A DNA stretch of 64,000 nucleotides from Candidatus Zixiibacteriota bacterium (lineage in GTDB: Bacteria; Zixibacteria; MSB-5A5; GN15; FEB-12), in assembly GCA_022571985.1 (NCBI GenBank), contig JACZWU010000001.1, positions 62,001-126,000 on the forward strand, in the 5' to 3' direction. Of this stretch, positions 18,870 to 27,868 are shown piece after piece. Made by a program: the position numbers and the translations under genes. The notes under the pieces are model-generated. The model made no database searches. It had not been told where the DNA came from and saw only the letters and a program-made list of their open reading frames with translations. How positions within the stretch are numbered: position 1 is the stretch's first letter; each line of letters starts with the position of its first letter.

Positions 18870-20129
18870 CTACACAAGCAACTTTAAGTAGCGCCGTTTG
18901 CCGACTTTGAGAATCATCTCTTTATTGACAGAGAATTCGAAGTCCGGGCTATTAATCTTCTCTCCATCTATTGTAACGGCGCCGGCCAGTATAAGTTTTC
19001 TGGCTTCGTTGTTTGACTTAACCATTTCAGTTTTTGACATCAGGTGTACCAAGTAAACTTTATCCTCTTTAAGTCCTAACTTGTTCAATTCCCCCAGGGT
19101 AAGTTCGGGCATATCCTGCGGCAGTTGTTTATCGGAAAATACCCGCTCAAACTCTGCTCTGGCACTTTGGCCCGAACCGGCAGGATGATACATGTCTACC
19201 AGTCTCTGTCCCAGTTCCTTCTTTATAACCATCGGATTGACATCCGGTTTATTTAATTTTTGTTTTATTTCAGCAAGCTCTTCAAGTGTGACATCGCTGG
19301 CCAGTTCAAAATAACTGTAAATCTGCTCATCGGCTATTGACATCACTTTGCCGAAGATTTCCCCCGGACTTTCGTCGATACCGATATAATTGTTGAGCGA
19401 TTTTGACATCTTCTTGTGACCGTCCAGTCCAACCAGTATTGGCATTGTCAAAATAACCTGAGGCTTGACGCCGTAGGCTTCCTGAATTGTCCTGCCTGCC
19501 AGAAGATTAAATTTCTGTTCGGTAGCGCCTATTTCAACATCGGCCTTTATAGCCACCGAGTCATAACCCTGCATCAAGGGATAGAATAGTTCATGAATAG
19601 AAATCGGAGTCTGTTTTTCTAACCTTTTGGTGAAATCATCTCTTTCTAATAACCGGGCTACCGTGTACTTGGAGGCCAGCTGCATGATCTCAAGAAAATT
19701 CATCTTCTTAAACCAGTCGCCGTTAAAAACAATCTCAGTTTTGGATTTGTCAAGAATCTTAAAAAACTGTACCTGATAAGTCTCAGAGTTTTTCATTACT
19801 TCGTCGTAAGTTAAAGGCGGCCGGGTTGAAGACTGTCCCGAGGGGTCGCCCACCAGCGAAGTGTAATCTCCTATGATAAGAACTATCTGGTGTCCCAGCT
19901 CCTGAAATTGTTTGAGCTTTCTAATGCCGACAGTATGTCCCAGATGAATATCCGGTGCGGTAGGGTCAAAGCCCTGCTTCACTCGCAGAGGCTTGTTTTC
20001 TGCTATAGACTTTTTGAGCAGCTCTTTCCATTCTATTTCCGGGAGAAGGTCCACAGTACCCCTGGAAATAAGCGTCCATTGGCGCTCAACTTCCTGCGCA
20101 ATCTCTTTATCTGACAATATCTTAGACAT
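18870..20129 (-). CDS. tyrS: Tyrosyl-tRNA synthetase
   Basis: A 419-residue class I aminoacyl-tRNA synthetase that charges tRNA-Tyr. The HIGH motif is HLGH (about residue 62) and the KMSKS motif is KKMSKS (about 237). Tyrosine-binding residues lie in QGYDSVAIKADVEIGATEQ. A C-terminal S4 RNA-binding domain (ARKLILAGAVTIDGEKIN) covers about 350-419, typical of the TyrZ-like long form. The ATG at 20129 has a GAGAAG ribosome site. The gene is divergent from the PBP1A gene and heads a run with two lipoproteins. Confidence 0.96.
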   Translation of the reverse strand: MSKILSDKEIAQEVERQWTLISRGTVDLLPEIEWKELLKKSIAENKPLRVKQGFDPTAPDIHLGHTVGIRKLKQFQELGHQIVLIIGDYTSLVGDPSGQSSTRPPLTYDEVMKNSETYQVQFFKILDKSKTEIVFNGDWFKKMNFLEIMQLASKYTVARLLERDDFTKRLEKQTPISIHELFYPLMQGYDSVAIKADVEIGATEQKFNLLAGRTIQEAYGVKPQVILTMPILVGLDGHKKMSKSLNNYIGIDESPGEIFGKVMSIADEQIYSYFELASDVTLEELAEIKQKLNKPDVNPMVIKKELGQRLVDMYHPAGSGQSARAEFERVFSDKQLPQDMPELTLGELNKLGLKEDKVYLVHLMSKTEMVKSNNEARKLILAGAVTIDGEKINSPDFEFSVNKEMILKVGKRRYLKLLV

Positions 20130-20314
20130 AACTTCTCATTTTTATGGCAACTTTAGTCACTCTATCGGCATATAATTCTATGCAGTTCAATTGCCGGAGA
20201 ATTGTACCGATTTGAACGAAAGAATAGACTATATAAGGACAAAAATCAAACAGTTAAATGCATATCCGGTTTTAAGTTGACTTAAATGCTCTCTAAAAGG
20301 AAACTGAGCAAACT

Positions 20315-22465
20315 ATGTATGAATCAAACACCAGAAGAAGACAACAGCAGAAAGTCAGAAAATATCTGACCATTGGAGGGCTAATCCTGTTGGTACTGCT
20401 GACTTTTCTTGGCTATCGGACTTATAATATTTACAAGTCCGAACTGCCTTCTTTTAAACAGCTTCATAACATAGAACCAAATCTTAAGACTAAATTGTAT
20501 GATAGAAATGGTATCCTGATTCAGGAATTTTACAGCGAGAATCGCATTTTAACTCCTTACAAAAATATTCCTCCCCATATGGTGAAAATGCTGATGGCAG
20601 TCGAAGACCGCCAGTTCTTTGACCATTGGGGAATTAATCTCAGACGATTGGCAACAGTAGCCGTTACCAATATTGTGAAGTGGCGAATCGAAGGAGGCGC
20701 TTCGACAATAACGCAGCAACTTTCTCGCATGATTTTTTTAACGCGTAAGCAGACTTTTGAGCGCAAGATCAAAGAGGCTTTAACAGCCATCAAGCTGGAG
20801 CGAACTTACTCCAAAGAAGAAATCCTGGAGATGTACTTAAATCAGTATTACTTCAGCCGGGGAGCCTATGGAGTAGCTGCAGCAGCCAGACTCTTTTTCT
20901 CCAAAGAAGCCCATGAGTTGAACATAAATGACTGCGCTATTCTTATCGGTATGCTCAAAGGTCCGAATATAAATTCTCCGCTGAATAATCCGGACAAATC
21001 GATTCAGGCTCGTAACCGAGTACTATTTTCGTATTACGATGTTGGCGGCCTCAGCAGAGAGCTGTATGACTCGCTGCGAGTGCAGGAACTTGAAATATCT
21101 CCTCCTGAAGAAAAGATTGGTTATGCACCGTACTTTACAGAAACAGTGCGACAATACATAAAAAATAAATATGGTGAGAACGTTCTCTATCGGGGCGGGC
21201 TCAAAGTTTATACTTCTCTGGAGGTGAATTTGCAAAAGGCTGCCGAAAAAGCAGTCTTTAAGAAAATTGATTCTCTGCGTGCCCGGATAGAAAGAAAATA
21301 TACACTAAAGAGCTCAAATTACATTACCTACCTGCTCGACACTTTGGATCAGTTTGGCCAGCCTATTCCTGTATTTAAGAAAATTCAGGGAGCTTTTATT
21401 GCTATAGACAATGCCAATGGCGATGTGCTGGCTATGGTCGGTGGTCGTTCTTTTGAAGAAACAAAGTTTAACCGGGCGATTCAGGCATTACGACAGCCGG
21501 GCTCATCCTTTAAGCCATTTATTTATACTGCCTGCATCGATAACGGCTTTCGCACCACAGACATCATAGATGACAACCCGATTGTACTGGATATCCCCGG
21601 AGCCAAACAATGGCGTCCACATAATTTTGATGACAAGTTTATGGGACCGATAACTATCCGTGACGGAATTCGTTTGTCAAGAAACTTAGTTGCCATTCGG
21701 CTCCTTTTGAAAATAGGCCCGGAACAAGCCATATTTTATGCACGGAGATTTGGTATTACCACTCCCCTAAGTGCGGTGCCCTCTCTGGCGATTGGGGTCA
21801 GCGAGGTTAAGCTGATAGAACTTGTGTCGGCCTTTTCTGTCTTCCCTAACAAAGGGATTCATGTTCCTTATCGCTATGTTCATAAAATAGTAGACCGTTA
21901 CGGGACAGTTTTAGAAGATAATTCTTCTCTGAACAAAGAGGAAGTCCTGTCAGAGGAAACAGCTTATATAATGGTAGACCTGATGCGCTCGGTTATCGAT
22001 AATGGCACCGGACGAAGTGTGCGCTGGAGGGGTTTCACCCGACCAGCCGGCGGAAAAACAGGAACATCGGATAATTTTTGCGATAACTGGTTTGTCGGCT
22101 ACACTCCTCAAATTACGGCCGGCACCTGGATAGGCTTTGATGACAAGACTTCGCTCGGGAAAAATCAGGACGGCGCCAAAAACGGGGTGCCTATCTGGAC
22201 AGAATTCATGATGGCCGCTCATGACTCTTTACCCCTGATGGATTTTGAGGCTCCCGATGGAGTCATTCGAATAGATGTCTGTCTTGAGTCCGGAGAAATC
22301 GCTACCGATCGCTGTATTAATGTCCGAAACGAAGTATTTATCGAAGGAACCGAACCCGCTGCTACCTGCCATGTCCATCCCTCTTCAGGTCTGTATGTCC
22401 CTAAAGGTGTCAGTAAAACCCGCAGGATTCCCAAAGACACTTCTGACGAGCGAACACATTTTTGA
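20315..22465 (+). CDS. Class A penicillin-binding protein (PBP1A family)
   Basis: A 716-residue bifunctional peptidoglycan synthase anchored by one N-terminal helix (about 22-40). The GT51 glycosyltransferase domain has AVEDRQFFDHWGIN with the catalytic Glu (about 92) and EGGASTITQQL. The transpeptidase domain has the active serine in PGSSFKPF (about 395), the SRN motif (LSRNLVAIRLL) and KTGTS (about 575). The C-terminal segment with paired cysteines (CLESGEIATDRC) is typical of this family. It polymerises and crosslinks glycan strands in the periplasm. The ATG is preceded by AAAGGAAA. Confidence 0.96.
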   Translation: MYESNTRRRQQQKVRKYLTIGGLILLVLLTFLGYRTYNIYKSELPSFKQLHNIEPNLKTKLYDRNGILIQEFYSENRILTPYKNIPPHMVKMLMAVEDRQFFDHWGINLRRLATVAVTNIVKWRIEGGASTITQQLSRMIFLTRKQTFERKIKEALTAIKLERTYSKEEILEMYLNQYYFSRGAYGVAAAARLFFSKEAHELNINDCAILIGMLKGPNINSPLNNPDKSIQARNRVLFSYYDVGGLSRELYDSLRVQELEISPPEEKIGYAPYFTETVRQYIKNKYGENVLYRGGLKVYTSLEVNLQKAAEKAVFKKIDSLRARIERKYTLKSSNYITYLLDTLDQFGQPIPVFKKIQGAFIAIDNANGDVLAMVGGRSFEETKFNRAIQALRQPGSSFKPFIYTACIDNGFRTTDIIDDNPIVLDIPGAKQWRPHNFDDKFMGPITIRDGIRLSRNLVAIRLLLKIGPEQAIFYARRFGITTPLSAVPSLAIGVSEVKLIELVSAFSVFPNKGIHVPYRYVHKIVDRYGTVLEDNSSLNKEEVLSEETAYIMVDLMRSVIDNGTGRSVRWRGFTRPAGGKTGTSDNFCDNWFVGYTPQITAGTWIGFDDKTSLGKNQDGAKNGVPIWTEFMMAAHDSLPLMDFEAPDGVIRIDVCLESGEIATDRCINVRNEVFIEGTEPAATCHVHPSSGLYVPKGVSKTRRIPKDTSDERTHF

Positions 22466-22608
22466 TAAAATGCGATTATTTCCAGATGTAATCGAGAAAA
22501 TAGTCTGTTTTTCTGCTTGACAAGTACAAATGTTTTTCTAAATCTTAATATTACCGCTAGGGGCTGCATCTAATGTTATCGGAAAAACACTTTAGAACGG
22601 GGGTTATT

Positions 22609-23622
22609 ATGGCCAAAAAGAAAATCACAGTAGCAACATTTAATGTTGAGAACCTATTTTCTCGTTTCAAGTTTAGAGGCAAGAGATATAAAAGAAAAGT
22701 CGGGGGTAAAACTAAATACTATTATAAGTCTTATACACCTGCGCAGCTACAGGCAGCGGTGGCAGACGGTTTCATTATCGACAACAAAAAGTTCAAGCGC
22801 TACCTGCCAGTTAGCAGGAAACTAACTGCGCAGGCAATAAGAGCTACAAGGGCTGACTTTGTTGCGCTCCAGGAGATTGAAAACCTTGATACTCTAAAAT
22901 ATTTTAATAGTAATAACCTCAAAGGTAAAAAACGGTACAATTATCCTTTTGTAATCGACGGAAATGATCCTCGATTTATTGATGTAGGCTTTTTATCGAG
23001 GCTCGAATTTGATTTTATAAGAACACATCAATATGATAAGAGAAAGAAAAGCAGTGTCAAAATATTTTCCCGTGATTGCTTGGAGGTCCATTTAAAAATC
23101 GGACAGACGACACTTCCTATTTTTGTTAATCATCTTAAGTCTATGATGGGAGGGCGAGCAAAAACAAAGAGGCGTCGTCTGGAGCAATGCGAAAGAATAA
23201 TTGACATCCTTAAGGCTCGTTTCGGAAGCAATTATAAGAGCGAATACTTCATTATCATGGGAGATCTTAATGATTACATTGAATCTGGCAAAGAAAAAGA
23301 GTCCGGTCTGCGTCCATTGTTGACTAATAACGCAATTGTAAACGTTGTCAATCGGCTTTCAGCAGGAGAACAATGGACCCACTATTACAAGCGTGCAAAA
23401 TGGGAAAAGGCATACAGGCAGTTAGATTATATACTTCTAAGTAAAAAACTTGCAGATAGCAACCCAACGGCTATGCCAAGTATAATCAGAGGCGGTATGC
23501 CGCTACGGGTTAACAAAAAAGGTGAACCAGCGAAAGTAAAAAAGAGTGAATTTTTTAAAGATATTGGCGGAAACTTAAAAGCTTCTGATCACTGCCCGGT
23601 AGTAATCACATTAATGGTTTGA
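22609..23622 (+). CDS. Endonuclease/exonuclease/phosphatase-family protein
   Basis: About 337 residues of the EEP superfamily, metal-dependent phosphodiesterases or nucleases. Motifs in order: FNVENLF (Asn), LQEIENLD (Glu), FVNHLKSM (His), MGDLNDY (Asp/Asn) and ASDHCPV (the general-base Asp-His pair near the end). I prefer ATG 22609, just after GGGGG, over 22573. The N-terminal half has a basic insertion (KRYKRKVGGKTKYYYK) that may favour nucleic acid. No signal peptide. A possible promoter (TTGACA at 22517) lies upstream. The substrate, DNA or otherwise, is not determined. Confidence 0.88.
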   Translation: MAKKKITVATFNVENLFSRFKFRGKRYKRKVGGKTKYYYKSYTPAQLQAAVADGFIIDNKKFKRYLPVSRKLTAQAIRATRADFVALQEIENLDTLKYFNSNNLKGKKRYNYPFVIDGNDPRFIDVGFLSRLEFDFIRTHQYDKRKKSSVKIFSRDCLEVHLKIGQTTLPIFVNHLKSMMGGRAKTKRRRLEQCERIIDILKARFGSNYKSEYFIIMGDLNDYIESGKEKESGLRPLLTNNAIVNVVNRLSAGEQWTHYYKRAKWEKAYRQLDYILLSKKLADSNPTAMPSIIRGGMPLRVNKKGEPAKVKKSEFFKDIGGNLKASDHCPVVITLMV

Positions 23623-23728
23623 ATTGTCTGGCAGAGGCAATTTGAGCTTGACTGCACTCCTCTGCTCTGATTACTTAGTGAACTTATGAGCCGATTCTTT
23701 TTTGGGATTGGCTTATTTAGTCAGCTAT

Positions 23729-23812
23729 GCCGGAGTGGTGAAATTGGTAGACGCAGGGGACTCAAAATCCCCCGATGGCAACATCATGTCGGTTCGATTC
23801 CGACCTCCGGCA
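23729..23812 (+). tRNA. tRNA-Leu (anticodon CAA)
   Basis: The acceptor stem GCCGGAG (23729-23735) pairs with CTCCGGC (23805-23811), with A as discriminator. The anticodon stem-loop GGGGA-CTCAAAA-TCCCC reads CAA. A long variable arm (class II tRNA) and a T-arm GTCGG-TTCGATT-CCGAC are present. CCA is not encoded. Its 3' end appears to be the attachment site of the island that follows. Confidence 0.95.
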
Positions 23813-24005
23813 ATCTGTAACATGCTGTCACTGCGTTGCTTAAAGTGATATGTTAGAGTATCATCTTAAACAGTTTCGAATGCTAAGCAATTTCCGTTGA
23901 ATTTATTCTTATTCTTTTACAGACAGACAGTTCCTTGCATCCTTGACTTTGAGTCTAATCGGTGAATATCTGCTCACTTCAAATTTCTAGTCAAATTGTT
24001 CCAAT

Positions 24006-24014
24006 TGATATAAT
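24006..24014 (+). promoter_or_regulatory. Possible extended -10 promoter for the aldehyde dehydrogenase
   Basis: TGATATAAT matches the extended -10 consensus (TGnTATAAT). It lies 91 nt upstream of the ATG at 24106; the -35 region is not distinct. Nothing else is recognisable in the 293 nt between the tRNA and the gene. Confidence 0.4.
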
Positions 24015-24105
24015 CCAAAACATCAATTATTCTAACTCAGACTGAAATGAAATTCAGATGACTAATAAGACACATAATAATATTACTCGATGTTGGAGGC
24101 AATAA

Positions 24106-25539
24106 ATGAATGATCACTTCCCTGTCATGATTCCCGGCGCCGACTCCAGCGGCGAATTAATAGTGACTGCTCCGTTTGATGGTAAAAAGATTGCCACCGT
24201 GAGTTGTGTAGATTCTAAGGGCGTTGAAAAAGCGCTGGAAAACGGACACCGGCTATTCGAAAACAGAGACCTATGGCTTTCCATACCGAAGCGACTGGAG
24301 ATACTTGACAAAGCGGCTACTCTTATGGAACAGCAGGCTGATATGCTGGCTACCGAAGCCGCTCGTGAAGGTGGCAAACCTCTCATAGACTCACAAGTTG
24401 AAGTAGCGCGCGCCATTGACGGTGTACGACTATGCGTCGAAACGCTGAGAACTCAATCAGGTACTGAGATTCCCATGAGACTAAATGCATCTTCTGAGGG
24501 TAGGCTTGCATTTACCCGTTTAGAACCTATTGGACTCATTGTAGCTGTCTCAGCTTTTAATCACCCACTAAATCTGATAGTACATCAAGTTGGCCCCGCT
24601 GTAGCTACAGGTTGTCCTGTTATCGTTAAGCCATCTATGGACACTCCACTTTCCTGTTTACGTTTTTTGAAGATTCTACGAGATGCCGGTTTACCTGAGG
24701 AATGGTGTCAGGTCGCCATAACAGAAGACAATAATGCAACCAAGCTCGTTGTTGATGAGCGGGTCAGATTCTTCTCATTTATCGGGAGCGCCAAGATCGG
24801 CTGGATGCTTCGATCCAAACTAGCTCCGGGAACAAGATGTGCACTAGAGCACGGAGGTGCAGCACCTGCTATCATTGCTTCCGATGCAGATCTTGATATG
24901 GCTCTTCCGCTTTTGGTCAAGGGAGGATTTTATCATGCTGGGCAGATCTGTGTTTCAGTCCAGCGAGTTTTTGCTCACAACTCTATTGCCCGTGAACTTG
25001 CCGAAAGAATGGCAAAAAGTGCGAACGCACTCCGGCTGGGTGATCCGACACTACCGGAAACTGAGGTAGGTCCGCTTATCAGACACCGCGAAGTTGACCG
25101 GGTGGAAGAGTGGGTGAATGAAGCGGTCGCAGGCGGCGCTGAGTTGCTTGCAGGTGGAAAACGTATCAGCGATTCAATGTTTCAATGCACAGTATTGTTC
25201 AACCCACCCTCAGAAGCGAAAGTGAGTTGTCTGGAAATTTTTGGTCCTGTTGTCTGCATCTATCAATATACGGATATTGACGAGGCTATCTCACAGGCGA
25301 ACTCAGTACCGTTTGCTTTCCAGGCAGCAGTTTTCACTCAGGATATTAATCTGGCCTTGAGAGCCTACAAACACTTGAATGCATCAGCCGTCATGGTCAA
25401 CGACCATACGGCTTTCAGAGTTGACTGGATGCCGTTCGCGGGCTTGGGAGTCTCTGGGCACGGAATCGGCGGTATTCCATATACAATGCGGGATATTCAG
25501 ATTGAAAAAATGATGGTAGTTCGCTCAACTGAGCTATAG
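24106..25539 (+). CDS. NAD(P)-dependent aldehyde dehydrogenase
   Basis: A 477-residue aldehyde dehydrogenase that oxidises an aldehyde to an acid. The active-site set is complete: Asn152 (FNHPLN), Lys175 (VIVKPS), Glu248 (ALEHGGAAP) and the nucleophile Cys282 (GQICVS). The NAD-fold glycine motif is FIGSAKIGWML. Residues 1-20 have no export signal, so it is cytoplasmic. The ATG follows GGAGG. It is the first gene after tRNA-Leu and convergent with the detoxification-type operon, so it is probably part of the same island. The specific aldehyde is unknown; the family has many closely similar specificities. Confidence 0.93.
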   Translation: MNDHFPVMIPGADSSGELIVTAPFDGKKIATVSCVDSKGVEKALENGHRLFENRDLWLSIPKRLEILDKAATLMEQQADMLATEAAREGGKPLIDSQVEVARAIDGVRLCVETLRTQSGTEIPMRLNASSEGRLAFTRLEPIGLIVAVSAFNHPLNLIVHQVGPAVATGCPVIVKPSMDTPLSCLRFLKILRDAGLPEEWCQVAITEDNNATKLVVDERVRFFSFIGSAKIGWMLRSKLAPGTRCALEHGGAAPAIIASDADLDMALPLLVKGGFYHAGQICVSVQRVFAHNSIARELAERMAKSANALRLGDPTLPETEVGPLIRHREVDRVEEWVNEAVAGGAELLAGGKRISDSMFQCTVLFNPPSEAKVSCLEIFGPVVCIYQYTDIDEAISQANSVPFAFQAAVFTQDINLALRAYKHLNASAVMVNDHTAFRVDWMPFAGLGVSGHGIGGIPYTMRDIQIEKMMVVRSTEL

Positions 25540-25608
25540 CCAATCTGTAAACTGCCGGTTGTTCACATTCCTCAGCTTGAAAACGCCAAAATCAATTATT
25601 CAAGTGTC

Positions 25609-26037
25609 TCAAAGCCCCGCGGTTCGAATCTTTATTTCCCGAGTAAGAGTGCGGTGCACCGGGCAGAGTGTTGAAATTTCTAAGAGCCGGTGGTGTTGAG
25701 CGTCATCTAGGTCACCGTGCAAATCTATCTCCATCTGGATTTCATGGATCATGCCTTTTTTTGTCTCACAGTCTTTGCAGTCATCAGCGTGAATCCGCCC
25801 GTGACTCAGCCGAATCTCAACACCTGTCAACGCAAGACCTTTCCGTTCCGCATACATGCGGAGTGTAATGGAAGTTCACGTCCCAAGCGCGGCGAGCAAA
25901 TAGTCATATGGCCCCGGACCACGGTCGGACCCGCCGACCGATTCCGGCTCGTCAGCCAATAGTTTGTGCTTTCCTGCAATTATTTCCTGCGTGAATCGTT
26001 CTCCCGGAACGGATCGAACTACTACTTGAGGACTCAT
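25609..26037 (-). CDS. OsmC-family peroxidase with in-frame TGA at the catalytic cysteine (candidate selenoprotein)
   Basis: The track shows only the C-terminal part (25609-25857). Reading upstream in the same frame gives a full OsmC protein: ATG 26037 with AAGGAG, then 142 residues in total, the usual family length. Codon 54 is TGA (25878-25876) in [23 protein letters not shown]. In OsmC relatives this position is the peroxidatic Cys (typically LGxCTSMTLRMYA). The resolving Cys in LCPVHRTL is present. OsmC proteins reduce organic hydroperoxides through this thiol pair. Sec-containing OsmC-like proteins have been reported. Alternatives: a nonsense mutation or sequencing error (TGC to TGA). 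It is the last gene of a seven-gene operon. Confidence 0.72.
25847..25878 (-). promoter_or_regulatory. Candidate bacterial SECIS downstream of the OsmC TGA
   Basis: On the minus strand, TCCGCA-TGTA-TGCGGA forms a 6-bp stem with a 4-nt loop, starting 13 nt after the TGA. The loop begins 19 nt after the TGA and has G as its second base. Published bacterial SECIS descriptions ask for an apical loop about 16-37 nt from the UGA with a G among its first two bases, so the layout fits. The same bases code for the conserved RMYAE segment, so the hairpin could be coincidence. Confidence 0.4.
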
Positions 26038-26341
26038 GTCTGTCTCCTTCTGTTATTCAAGGCTCATTTCAATTTACAACGGCTCAATCCTGTTCGGGCA
26101 AAAATACACAAAGCTATGTCGCCGCCGGCGCCGATACGGGCCAGTCAATAGCTGACGTATCGCCGGGCCATCTCGTGTGCCAACGTCGTGACCAGAAGTC
26201 CACCAGTGGCAGACCATGGCGACCCAGAGCCAGAGAACTTCACAATACACTTTCCTTCCACTCTTGCTTCCTAGCCGTGATGTTGACCATAATTGAAGTG
26301 CCTCGAAATCTGTTGTTTTGTCTCAAGATCAAATTTCTATT
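26038..26341 (-). other. Gap inside the island operon
   Basis: About 300 nt between the DUF1348 gene and the OsmC gene. The minus strand holds only short open stretches (up to about 30 codons) with no recognisable product. It may be a remnant of a lost gene. Confidence 0.4.
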
Positions 26342-26752
26342 TTATAATCTACGCTCATTCTTGTTAATGGGAATATCGTTGGCGCTCATGTCGCGTCGTC
26401 GCATTAGTCCATCGTCATCGAATTCCCAATGTTCATTACCGTGAGTGCGATACCACTGGCCAGTATCTGCGTCGCGCCATTCATACTCAAAGCGCACAGA
26501 GATACGATTGTCAGTATAGGCCCACAACTCTTTCATGAGCCTGTAATCCAGTTCCTTTTCCCATTTACGTTTGAGGAACTCGATAATCGCCGTGCGGCCA
26601 ACAATGAACTCATCTCGATTCCTCCATTGCGAGTTCTCGGAATAGGCCTGCGCAATCTGTTCGGGGTTACGCGCATTCCAGGCGCGTTCGGCTGCTTTGA
26701 CTTTCAACGGGGCGGTTACACTAGTGAACGGTGGTGTTAATTTTACTGTCAT
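26342..26752 (-). CDS. DUF1348 / SnoaL-like (NTF2 superfamily) protein
   Basis: A 136-residue cytoplasmic protein of the DUF1348 family, a branch of the NTF2/SnoaL cone-shaped fold. Family signatures are strong: [53 protein letters not shown]-like ([17 protein letters not shown]) and NDIPI near the end. The biochemical role of DUF1348 is not established; related folds are hydrolases or isomerases on small molecules. It is the sixth gene of the minus-strand operon, 76 nt after the alpha/beta hydrolase. Confidence 0.9.
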   Translation of the reverse strand: MTVKLTPPFTSVTAPLKVKAAERAWNARNPEQIAQAYSENSQWRNRDEFIVGRTAIIEFLKRKWEKELDYRLMKELWAYTDNRISVRFEYEWRDADTGQWYRTHGNEHWEFDDDGLMRRRDMSANDIPINKNERRL

Positions 26753-26828
26753 TCGCCTGCACCCTTTCTATCTAAGTATTTGATCAACATTCTGAGATTC
26801 ACACACTTTTTTGTTACTGCAGTAGCCA

Positions 26829-27773
26829 TTATTGTACATTTTTTTTCATGAATCCGAGAATCAAGTCTGCAATCACATCACCTTTTTCTTCGAGTGCAAA
26901 GTGACCGGTATCCAGTAAATGAAATTCGACATTCTTCAAATCCCTCTTGTAGGGATGTGCCCCATCCGGCGGAAAGATATGGTCATTTTTACCCCAAACG
27001 ATGAGCGTGGGCGGCTGATGTTCCCGAAAATAGGCCTGCCATTCGGGATACTTTGTCACATTCGTGCGGTAGTCATAGAACATCGCTAATTGAATGTCAT
27101 TATTTTCAGGTCGGGACAAATGCTGTAGGTCCACTTGCCAATTGTCAGGGCTGATTGTCTCAATGTTCTGGACACCGTGAGTGTATTGCCATTTGAGACC
27201 GTCAATAGTATGAAATCCTTCCAAGGCCTTCCCATTCTCAAGAGTATATTCTTTCCAGTATTTCTTAATCGGGTCCCAAAATTCTTTAAGTCCCTCATCA
27301 TAGGCACACCCGTTTTGAATAATCAGAGACTCAATACGCTCCGGATATTTTGCCGCAATTCGGAATCCTATCGGAGCCCCGTAGTCCATTAAATAGATAC
27401 TGAATTTATTAACGTTCTTTGCCTTCAAAAAACTTTCAACAACCTTCGACATATTGTCGAATGTATATTGAAAATCAGACATAGGCGGCTGCTCACTTCT
27501 CCCATAACCGGGATAATCCGGAGCCAGAACATGGTATTTCTCGGATAGATCTCTGATAAGATTACGAAACATGTGGGATGATGTAGGATACCCGTGTAAC
27601 AACAAAATCGTCGGGGCGTCTTGAGGACCGGCTTCGCGGTAGAAAATTTCAAGACCCTCGACATCTACCGTTCGATGTAGTGTTTGCGCCGCCGCAACAG
27701 TAGTGACGGGTAACAATAACATCAAAGCGATAAACAGCCCAATAATCACTTCTTTAAGAAACGACTTTTCCAT
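26829..27773 (-). CDS. Exported alpha/beta hydrolase (epoxide hydrolase/haloalkane dehalogenase-like)
   Basis: A 314-residue alpha/beta hydrolase with a signal peptide (VIIGLFIALMLLLPVTTVAAA). The oxyanion motif is HGYPTSS. The nucleophile elbow is LMDYGAP, with Asp as nucleophile, which is the pattern of epoxide hydrolases and haloalkane dehalogenases rather than Ser esterases. The acid lies in VWGKNDHIFPP and the His in DTGHFALEE. A cap domain spans about 160-235. The ATG follows AAGGAG. It would act on a small hydrophobic electrophile in the periplasm; the exact substrate is not readable. Confidence 0.88.
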   Translation of the reverse strand: MEKSFLKEVIIGLFIALMLLLPVTTVAAAQTLHRTVDVEGLEIFYREAGPQDAPTILLLHGYPTSSHMFRNLIRDLSEKYHVLAPDYPGYGRSEQPPMSDFQYTFDNMSKVVESFLKAKNVNKFSIYLMDYGAPIGFRIAAKYPERIESLIIQNGCAYDEGLKEFWDPIKKYWKEYTLENGKALEGFHTIDGLKWQYTHGVQNIETISPDNWQVDLQHLSRPENNDIQLAMFYDYRTNVTKYPEWQAYFREHQPPTLIVWGKNDHIFPPDGAHPYKRDLKNVEFHLLDTGHFALEEKGDVIADLILGFMKKNVQ

Positions 27774-27868
27774 TTTGTCTCTCCTTGTTTTTCTTGTTAG
27801 TTGCTTTCTTACTTTCTAGCATTTTTCATTAAATGTGCCGTAAACGTTCAAATCTCCTACTTCTTCCT

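Noticed and set aside
23680-23712. Hairpin AGCCGATTC/GGGATTGGCT as a terminator before tRNA-Leu
   Set aside because: The stem needs several G-T pairs and no T-run follows.
25611-25640. tRNA-like T-arm (GCGGTTCGAATC) near the OsmC gene end
   Set aside because: It lies within the OsmC C-terminal codons (KIRTAGL) and has no acceptor or anticodon partner.
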